From: Lysobacterales bacterium
Lineage (GTDB): Bacteria > Pseudomonadota > Gammaproteobacteria > Xanthomonadales > SZUA-36
Length of the DNA: 6,915 nucleotides
Direction: 5' to 3'
NCBI GenBank assembly: GCA_009692275.1
Contig: SHZL01000150.1
Location: forward strand, 1 to 6,915
In this document: piece by piece, positions 1 to 4,920 of the stretch
How the letters are laid out: each line of letters opens with the position of its first letter
Position numbering within the stretch: the first letter of the stretch is position 1
Position numbers and translations under genes: made by a program
The notes under the pieces: generated by a model
Databases searched by the model: none
Seen by the model: the letters and a program-made list of their open reading frames with translations, nothing else
What the model was told of the DNA's origin: nothing

Positions 1-799
1 GGACGCCTTTGTCCAGCATGCGCCCGCGCCGGGACCGAGAAAAACCATACACCGCACGGTAGCTGCCAATGAAGCAGCCATGACCGGTTTCGTGTTCAAG
101 ATACAGGCGAACATGGATCCCGCGCATCGCGATCGGGTTGCGTTCATGCGCATCTGCTCCGGCCGTTTCGAAGGCGGCATGAAACTCCGCCACGTGCGGC
201 TGGGAAAAGACATCAAGGCTGCCAACGCCCTGACGTTCATGGCGCAGGAACGTGGCCACGTGGAAACCGCATGGCCCGGCGATATCGTCGGCCTGCACAA
301 TCACGGCACCATTGTGATCGGTGACGCGTTTACCGAAGGCGAAGTACTGCAGTTTGCCGGCATCCCGAATTTTGCTCCTGAACTTTTTCGCCGCGCCATC
401 CTGCGCGACCCGCTGAAGTTGAAAGCCTTGCACAAGGGACTGGAACAGCTTTCAGAAGAAGGTGCGACCCAGTTCTTCCGCCCGCTGACCGGTAATGACC
501 TGATCCTGGGTGCCGTCGGCGCGCTGCAGTTTGAAGTGGTGGCCTATCGCCTGCAGAACGAATACAACGTGGATGCGGTATTTGAAAACGTCAACGTACA
601 GACCGCCCGCTGGGTGCACTGTGATGACGACAAGAAGCTGGCCGAATTTAGCCGCTCCCTGCAGAGCAATCTTGCCCGGGACGCCGCAGGGCAACTGGTC
701 TACCTTGCGCCATCGCGGGTGAACCTGCAGCTGACCGAAGAACGCTGGCCCGACCTGCGCTTCGCGGCCACCCGTGAAACCCTTATTTTTGTCGACTGA
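1..799 (+). CDS. prfC: Peptide chain release factor 3 (RF3), C-terminal half, 5' end outside window
   Basis: RF3 is a cytoplasmic translational GTPase that removes RF1/RF2 from the ribosome after peptide release. The frame is open from base 2, so this is a partial gene and the ATG at 80 is internal: the residues before it (DAFVQHAPAPGPRKT...) match RF3 just after its G domain. About 265 codons are present, against 529 residues in E. coli RF3, so the GTP-binding motifs lie upstream. Seen here are the domain II blocks TGFVFKIQANMDP, HRDRVAFMR and PGDIVGLHNHGT, then GIPNFAPELFRR, QLSEEGA and GALQFEV of the C-terminal domain, and TARWV near the end. These line up with recalled E. coli RF3 without gaps that would suggest damage. 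The gene ends in TGA. An 83-bp gap follows before the next gene on the same strand, with no clear stem-loop terminator, so read-through into it is possible. Identification is firm. Confidence 0.97.
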   Translation, partial: DAFVQHAPAPGPRKTIHRTVAANEAAMTGFVFKIQANMDPAHRDRVAFMRICSGRFEGGMKLRHVRLGKDIKAANALTFMAQERGHVETAWPGDIVGLHNHGTIVIGDAFTEGEVLQFAGIPNFAPELFRRAILRDPLKLKALHKGLEQLSEEGATQFFRPLTGNDLILGAVGALQFEVVAYRLQNEYNVDAVFENVNVQTARWVHCDDDKKLAEFSRSLQSNLARDAAGQLVYLAPSRVNLQLTEERWPDLRFAATRETLIFVD

Positions 800-882
800 G
801 CGATGTCACAAGAGCCCGGCAGGATTGCGCGGTTCGGGTAAAGCCGATACATTGCGTTTGGACACTCTCTTGCGGGACTGAA

Positions 883-2766
883 ATGTCGGGTCAATCACAG
901 TTTGCGCTGTTCGGCCAAAGGCGGTTCATGCCGTTTTTCATGACCCAGGCCCTGGGTGCGTTCAATGACAACATCTTCAAGAATGCACTCGCAGCCCTGC
1001 TGGTGTTCAAGGCCAGCCAACTGGCCGGGCTGAACACCGACCAGGTGGTAAACCTCAGCGCGATGTTGTTCGTCCTGCCGTTTTTCCTGTTCTCCGCCCT
1101 GTTTGGGCAATTCGCTGACAAGTACGAAAAATCCCTGCAGATCCGCCGGGTCAAGTTGCTGGAAGTGGTCATCATGTTGCTGGCCACGCTGGGCTTCTGG
1201 CTGGACAGCCTGCCCCTGCTGCTTGGAGTGCTTTCCCTGCTCGGGCTACAGTCCACCATTTTCGGCCCGATCAAGTACGGCATCCTGCCGCAAATCCTGA
1301 AGGACAGGGAATTGGTCGGCGGCAATGCATTGATAGAAACCGGGACATTTGTCGCCATCCTGCTGGGTACTATTTCAGGCCCCCTGTTAGCGGGGATTGA
1401 TGTGAGTTGGGCATATTGGGTGAGTGCGGCCTGCCTGGCGGTAGCCATAGCGGGATACCTCTGCAGCCTGCGCGTTCCAACCGCTGCAGCGGTCGCGCCA
1501 GATATCAGGGTCAACTGGAACCTCTATACCGAGACGGTGCGCAATCTCAAGTTCATCAATGAGAACAAGACCGTATTGAACAGCGTACTGGGTATTTCCT
1601 GGTTCTGGTTCTTCGGGGCAATCTTCCTGGTGCAGGTTCCCAGCTACAGCCAGAATGTGCTGGGCGGCAGCGAAGGCCTGATGTCTGCCTTGTTGGCAAT
1701 GTTCATTGTCGGCATCAGCGCCGGGTCATTGCTGTGTGAAAAGTTGTCGGGCAAGCAAGTCGAAATCGGCCTGGTGCCTTTTGGAGCAATCGGACTGACC
1801 GTGTTTGGCATCGACCTCTACCTTGCCTCCCCCCTGCCCGGCGGCAATTCAGGCGTAACCGCCATCTCGTTTCTAGCGCAGCCGGGCAACTGGCGCATCG
1901 TCATGGACCTGGTGATGATCGGCATGTTTGGCGGTTTTTACACAGTGCCCCTGTATGCCCTGATCCAGCAGCGTACCGCCGCGGCCTACCGCTCGCGCGT
2001 GATTGCCGGTTTGAATATCCTCAACGCACTGTTCATGGTTGCGTCTGCCGTCCTTGCCATGATCCTGCTGGGCGAGGCAGGATTCTCGATTCCGGAACTG
2101 TTCCTGGTGACGGCAATCCTCAATGCCGTGGTGGCGGTTTATATTTTCACCCTGGTACCGGAGTTCCTGATGCGTTTCCTGATGTGGATATTGATTCACA
2201 CCATTTACCGCGTCCACGTGGTTGGCGAAGAGCATATCCCGGACCAGGGCGCAGTGATCGTTGCCTCCAACCATGTGAGCTTCGCTGATCCACTGATCAT
2301 CGGCGGCATAATCCGGCGGCCGGTCAACTTCGTGATGTACTACAAGATTTATCGCATCCCGGTGCTCAACTTTATTTTCCGCACCGGCAAGGCGATACCC
2401 ATCGCATCGCGCAGCGAGGATCCTGAAATCCTCGAGGCAGCCTACCGGCGCATACACCAGGTGCTCGATGGCGGCGATGTGCTCGGCATCTTTCCGGAAG
2501 GCGCCATCACCTGCGATGGTGAAATCCAGAAGTTCAAGCCGGGAATTGACAAGATAATATCTGAACGCCCTGTGCCGGTGGTGCCGGTTGCCTTATGTTA
2601 CTTGTGGGGTTCCCTGTTCAGCCGGCGTGACCCGGTATTGAAACGCCGACCCTACAAACTGTGGTCGCGCATCGAGTTGCGCATAGGCGCCCCCGTCGCA
2701 CCCGGGGAAGTCACGGCAGAGCGGCTGCAATTTGAGGTTACGCGGCTGCGCGGCGCGGACCGCTGA
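883..2766 (+). CDS. LplT-like MFS transporter fused to PlsC-type lysophospholipid acyltransferase
   Basis: A 627-residue inner-membrane protein with two domains. Residues about 15-426 form an MFS domain with roughly 12 hydrophobic segments. FNDN (27-30), a motif-A-like loop GQFADKYEKSLQIRR (75-89) and GPIKYGILPQIL (128-139) followed by a NALIETGTF block resemble LplT, which flips lysophospholipids inward. Residues about 430-627 are a glycerolipid acyltransferase domain with NHVSFAD (463-469, the HX4D pair H464/D469) and FPEG (537-540). By family knowledge this would take up and re-acylate lysophospholipids. In E. coli, LplT is separate and Aas carries acyltransferase plus acyl-ACP synthetase; trifunctional fusions also exist. 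Here the synthetase domain is absent and the next gene is convergent, so the acyl donor must come from elsewhere. The substrate is inferred; a PlsC-like 1-acylglycerol-phosphate activity is an alternative. The ATG at 883 has a weak CGGGA (873-877) upstream. No convincing promoter was found in the gap after prfC. Confidence 0.9.
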   Translation: MSGQSQFALFGQRRFMPFFMTQALGAFNDNIFKNALAALLVFKASQLAGLNTDQVVNLSAMLFVLPFFLFSALFGQFADKYEKSLQIRRVKLLEVVIMLLATLGFWLDSLPLLLGVLSLLGLQSTIFGPIKYGILPQILKDRELVGGNALIETGTFVAILLGTISGPLLAGIDVSWAYWVSAACLAVAIAGYLCSLRVPTAAAVAPDIRVNWNLYTETVRNLKFINENKTVLNSVLGISWFWFFGAIFLVQVPSYSQNVLGGSEGLMSALLAMFIVGISAGSLLCEKLSGKQVEIGLVPFGAIGLTVFGIDLYLASPLPGGNSGVTAISFLAQPGNWRIVMDLVMIGMFGGFYTVPLYALIQQRTAAAYRSRVIAGLNILNALFMVASAVLAMILLGEAGFSIPELFLVTAILNAVVAVYIFTLVPEFLMRFLMWILIHTIYRVHVVGEEHIPDQGAVIVASNHVSFADPLIIGGIIRRPVNFVMYYKIYRIPVLNFIFRTGKAIPIASRSEDPEILEAAYRRIHQVLDGGDVLGIFPEGAITCDGEIQKFKPGIDKIISERPVPVVPVALCYLWGSLFSRRDPVLKRRPYKLWSRIELRIGAPVAPGEVTAERLQFEVTRLRGADR

Positions 2767-2772
2767 TCAGCG
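2761..2772. repeat. 12-bp perfect palindrome joining two convergent stop codons
   Basis: CGCTGATCAGCG is its own reverse complement. Its centre TGATCA contains the TGA of the plus-strand transporter-acyltransferase gene (2764-2766) and the TGA of the minus-strand VOC gene (2769-2767). Both proteins end in an Arg CGC codon. It is too short, has no loop and no T-run, so it is not a convincing terminator. Confidence 0.85.
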
Positions 2773-3192
2773 CGCGAACAACTGGTCCAACCGCTCGAAA
2801 GCCTTGATTTCGAGATGATTGCCCGCCGGGTCGCGAAAGAACATGGTTGCCTGCTCACCCACTTTTCCCTTGAATCGCACCATGGGCTCAATGAGAAATT
2901 CAATTCCCGCCGCCTGCAGGCGGTCGCGCGTGCTCTCCCACGATTGCATGTCCAGCACAAGGCCAAAATGCGGCACGGGCACGCCGTGGCCATCGACCAA
3001 ATTGCTCAGCGCCGCTTGCTCCTGTGCAGCCCTCGTATCGAGGTGACAGACCAGTTGATGCCCAAAGAAATTGAAATCGACCCATTGAGTGTCACTGCGC
3101 CCCTCTGCGCAACCGAGCAGCGTGCCATAGAAGCCCCTTGCGGCTGCCAGGTCATTCACCGGGATCGCAAGGTGAAAAGGCCTGAGGCTCAT
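2767..3192 (-). CDS. VOC superfamily protein (glyoxalase/dioxygenase fold)
   Basis: A 141-residue cytoplasmic protein with two beta-alpha-beta-beta-beta modules of the vicinal oxygen chelate fold. The opening FHLAIPVNDL...ARGFYGTLLG, the middle VPVPHFGLVL and the closing FRDPAGNHLEIK are typical. Likely metal ligands are H7, H75 and E128, with H50 a further candidate. VOC proteins include glyoxalase I, fosfomycin and bleomycin resistance proteins and ring-cleaving dioxygenases; this sequence does not show which reaction applies, so the substrate is unknown. The frame runs open further upstream through msrB, but the ATG at 3192 is chosen because the VOC homology starts there and its ATGA overlaps the msrB stop. 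No good Shine-Dalgarno is visible, which fits translational coupling to msrB. The stop codon abuts the stop of the opposing transporter-acyltransferase gene with no base between them. The family call is firm and the role open. Confidence 0.92.
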   Translation of the reverse strand: MSLRPFHLAIPVNDLAAARGFYGTLLGCAEGRSDTQWVDFNFFGHQLVCHLDTRAAQEQAALSNLVDGHGVPVPHFGLVLDMQSWESTRDRLQAAGIEFLIEPMVRFKGKVGEQATMFFRDPAGNHLEIKAFERLDQLFAR

Positions 3193-3614
3193 GAGGATTT
3201 CGGCCTGTTCCCTGGCTGAAGCGCCGGTTGGGGTGCAAACCGCAATGAGACAGAGTTGATGCAGTAGCGCATGCCTGTGGGCAGCGGGCCGTCCGGAAAC
3301 AGGTGTCCAAGGTGCGCTGCACAGTTGCGGCAGACCAGTTCGATGCGATTCATGCCGTGGCTGTGGTCTGCGCGCTGGACAATATTGGCCTCTTCCAACT
3401 CGGAATGAAAACTTGGCCAGCCGCACCCTGCATTGAACTTGCTGTTGGAATCAAACAAGGGGTGCCCGCAACAGGTACAGAGATAATGACCCTGGTCCCA
3501 ATGATCTTCATACTCACCGCTGAAGGGTGCTTCAGTGCCCGCCATGCGGGAAACGCGATACTGCTCCGGCGTCAGTTGCTTGCGCCACTCATCGTCGGCT
3601 TTGTTTACGGTCAT
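3189..3614 (-). CDS. msrB: Peptide-methionine (R)-S-oxide reductase MsrB
   Basis: MsrB reduces the R epimer of methionine sulfoxide in proteins, normally recycled by thioredoxin. The 141-residue product has no signal peptide, so it is cytoplasmic, and it matches the usual length. The zinc site is complete: C46/C49 in CTCC and C95/C98 in CRNC. The catalytic cysteine is C118 in RYCINS, and GCGWPSF (63-69) carries C64, a candidate resolving cysteine. Other conserved blocks are GTEAPFSGEY, SHGMNRIE and HLGHLFPDGP. C48 between the zinc ligands is an extra cysteine relative to the recalled E. coli sequence (CLIC). The start at 3614 is supported by a strong TAAGGAG nine bases upstream. The stop overlaps the VOC gene start as ATGA, so the two are very probably co-transcribed with msrB first. 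It lies divergently from the peptidase lipoprotein gene. Confidence 0.97.
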   Translation of the reverse strand: MTVNKADDEWRKQLTPEQYRVSRMAGTEAPFSGEYEDHWDQGHYLCTCCGHPLFDSNSKFNAGCGWPSFHSELEEANIVQRADHSHGMNRIELVCRNCAAHLGHLFPDGPLPTGMRYCINSVSLRFAPQPALQPGNRPKSS

Positions 3615-3623
3615 GCGGCTAAA

Positions 3624-3630
3624 CTCCTTA
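3624..3630 (-). promoter_or_regulatory. Ribosome binding site of msrB
   Basis: On the minus strand TAAGGAG lies nine bases before the msrB ATG (3614-3612). It is the clearest Shine-Dalgarno in the window and fixes the msrB start. The other genes have weak or no such motif. Confidence 0.8.
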
Positions 3631-3656
3631 CTGGTAATGGATCAGAGGCTCCCAAG

Positions 3657-3687
3657 ATTATGAACCCAAACCACAGCATCATTGCAA
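3657..3687 (-). promoter_or_regulatory. Possible sigma-70 promoter for msrB-VOC
   Basis: Reading the minus strand, TTGCAA (3687-3682) could serve as the -35 and CATAAT (3662-3657) as the -10, the latter five of six to consensus. The spacer is 19 bases, longer than the ideal 17. Transcription would begin near 3650, about 35 bases before the msrB start. The TTGCAA is itself palindromic. This is a pattern match only, with no evidence of activity. Confidence 0.35.
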
Positions 3688-3711
3688 CCTGCCTGCGGCT
3701 GTCCTGAGTTC

Positions 3712-4803
3712 ATGGCGCGGCGCGACAATCACAGGACGGCAGCCCTGGCCCTGCTGGTACTGCTCGGTTTTCAACTGGGGGGATGTGCAGGACCGGGATA
3801 TTACGCACAGGCGATTTCCGGGCATTTACGCATCATGCATGCGCGGGTGGAAATTTCCACCGTGCTGGAAAATGACAACACGGACCCCGCACTGGCGGCC
3901 CGGCTACGCCAGTCACAAGAAGTGCTGAGTTTTGCACGTGATCAACTCGGGCTGCCTGCAAACGGCAAATTCAGTCAGTTTGTCGTTACCGGCAAGGACG
4001 CCATTACGTGGAATGTAGTTACCGCCCCGGAATTCTCGCTGGAGCCGCGACTATGGTGCTTTCCGGTAGCAGGCTGCGTGCCGTATCGCGGTTATTTTGA
4101 GCAGACAGAAGCTGAGGAATTTGCCGCGCGGATGAAATCCAGATCCCTGGACGTGGCGGTTTCGCCCGCAACTGCATATTCCACGCTGGGCTGGTTTGAA
4201 GATCCCCTGCTGGACACCATGTTGCAGTACTCCGACCCGCAGTTGGCAGGTATCATGTTCCATGAACTGGCCCATGACCGGCTCTACGTAAAAAGCGATA
4301 GCGCATTCAGCGAGGCATTTGCAAGTTTTGTCGAACAAATTGGCGTGCGCCTGTGGCTAACTGCGAACAACCAGGGGACGCAACTCGAGAAATGGAACCG
4401 CACCAACGCGGCGGCGCAGCAATTCAACCACTTGCTGCTGAAAACCAGGCAGGAATTGCAGGAACTCTACACTTCCGCACAAGCCGATGAAACGAAACGT
4501 GAGAACAAAAGTCGGTTATTTGAAGCGCTGCAGCGAGAGTACCGGCACATGGTGCAAACAGGCTGGTCGGGGGTCGATTACTTCGCAACATGGATGTCTG
4601 GTGAACAAAACAATGCCAGCCTGGCTATTCTGGACAGCTATGAGGGAGGAGTGTGTGAATTTAATGTGCTGTACGATTCAGCAGGGCGGGATCTTGAACA
4701 GTTCTACCGCCTGGCAGAAGAAAAGGCAGCACTGGATCCGGCGCAAAGAAAGGCCTGGCTTGAACAACCCTGTCCCGGGCCTGTTTCCACCGGTGAACTG
4801 TGA
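3712..4803 (+). CDS. Predicted zinc aminopeptidase lipoprotein (COG4324/PF10023 type)
   Basis: A 363-residue exported lipoprotein. The N-terminus has basic residues (MARRDNHR), a hydrophobic stretch and the lipobox LGGC with lipid-bearing C25. The following alanine is not the inner-membrane retention Asp, so outer-membrane sorting is expected. The zinc-peptidase signature HELAH is at 184-188 (H184, E185, H188), followed by the helix SEAFASFVEQ, where E201 or E208 may be the third ligand. The block FPVAGCVPYRGYF (117-129) is, from memory, typical of the predicted-aminopeptidase family. Residues about 232-282 look like a long charged helix. C116, C122, C315 and C354 could form disulfides in the periplasm. 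I know of no settled substrate for this family, so aminopeptidase is a predicted activity only. A TTG at 3682 would add ten residues; the ATG at 3712 is preferred because it gives a compact signal peptide, although no good Shine-Dalgarno precedes either. It runs codirectionally with lptD, 97 bp downstream. Confidence 0.9.
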   Translation: MARRDNHRTAALALLVLLGFQLGGCAGPGYYAQAISGHLRIMHARVEISTVLENDNTDPALAARLRQSQEVLSFARDQLGLPANGKFSQFVVTGKDAITWNVVTAPEFSLEPRLWCFPVAGCVPYRGYFEQTEAEEFAARMKSRSLDVAVSPATAYSTLGWFEDPLLDTMLQYSDPQLAGIMFHELAHDRLYVKSDSAFSEAFASFVEQIGVRLWLTANNQGTQLEKWNRTNAAAQQFNHLLLKTRQELQELYTSAQADETKRENKSRLFEALQREYRHMVQTGWSGVDYFATWMSGEQNNASLAILDSYEGGVCEFNVLYDSAGRDLEQFYRLAEEKAALDPAQRKAWLEQPCPGPVSTGEL

Positions 4804-4812
4804 CAGTTTACT
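4784..4812 (+). promoter_or_regulatory. Weak candidate sigma-70 promoter upstream of lptD
   Basis: TTTCCA (4784-4789) and TTTACT (4807-4812) are each four of six to the -35 and -10 consensus, with a 17-base spacer. Transcription from here would place the whole 14-bp repeat array in the lptD leader. The match is weak and could be chance; read-through from the peptidase gene is an equally good source of lptD transcript. I saw no convincing sigma-E type promoter here. Confidence 0.2.
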
Positions 4813-4882
4813 GCGCTGGCCCCTGCAGGCTGATCCCTTCGTGCTGACCCCTTCGCGCTGACCATGCCGTGCTGACCCGTCA
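4813..4882 (+). repeat. Imperfect tandem array, five 14-bp units, in the lptD upstream region
   Basis: Five consecutive 14-bp units start at 4813, 4827, 4841, 4855 and 4869, with approximate consensus GYGCTGACCCCTTC. Against the third unit (4841-4854), units 1, 2 and 5 match at 11 of 14 bases and unit 4 at 9 of 14. The core GCTG followed by A or G, then C or T, then C, is present in all five. The array begins nine bases after the peptidase stop and ends 18 bases before the first lptD ATG. Because 14 is not a multiple of three, the TGA in successive units falls in all three forward frames. Function unknown: it may be a replication-slippage microsatellite, a multi-site operator, or neither. Confidence 0.75.
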
Positions 4883-4890
4883 ACCGTGCA

Positions 4891-4920
4891 ATTTCCTGGA
4901 ATGAAATTTCCTGGAATGAA
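4891..4920 (+). repeat. Perfect 15-bp tandem duplication covering the lptD start codon
   Basis: ATTTCCTGGAATGAA occurs twice, back to back, at 4891-4905 and 4906-4920, and five more bases (4921-4925) begin like a third copy (ATTTT against ATTTC). Each copy contains an ATG (4901 and 4916). As 15 is five codons, both are in frame with lptD and differ only by an N-terminal MKFPG. A GTG at 4886 is also in frame. No Shine-Dalgarno of the usual kind precedes any of the three. Confidence 0.9.

Noticed and set aside
825..853. Possible promoter TTGCGC - 17 bases - TACATT in the prfC/transporter gap
   Set aside because: Only three of six at the -35 and four of six at the -10; such matches are expected by chance in a spacer of this size.
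891..1514. 207-codon minus-strand open frame inside the transporter domain
   Set aside because: It lies fully opposite the MFS domain, whose sequence is well supported, and its translation is low-information with no known motif.
1873..2457. 194-codon minus-strand open frame rich in His, Asp and Gln
   Set aside because: The His/Asp/Gln richness is what reverse-strand reading of a hydrophobic Ile/Val/Met/Leu coding region gives. It is a shadow of the transporter-acyltransferase gene.
2767..3426. Longer 219-residue version of the VOC protein starting inside msrB
   Set aside because: The extra 78 residues are msrB read in another frame and do not resemble VOC sequence; homology begins at the ATG at 3192.
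3303..3707. 134-codon plus-strand open frame opposite msrB, running into the divergent spacer
   Set aside because: MsrB on the minus strand has all zinc and catalytic cysteines and a strong ribosome binding site. The plus-strand frame lacks recognisable features.
4822..4829. CCTGCAGG palindrome just after the peptidase gene as a possible terminator stem
   Set aside because: It has no loop and no following T-run; it is an 8-bp palindrome lying across the first two units of the 14-bp array.
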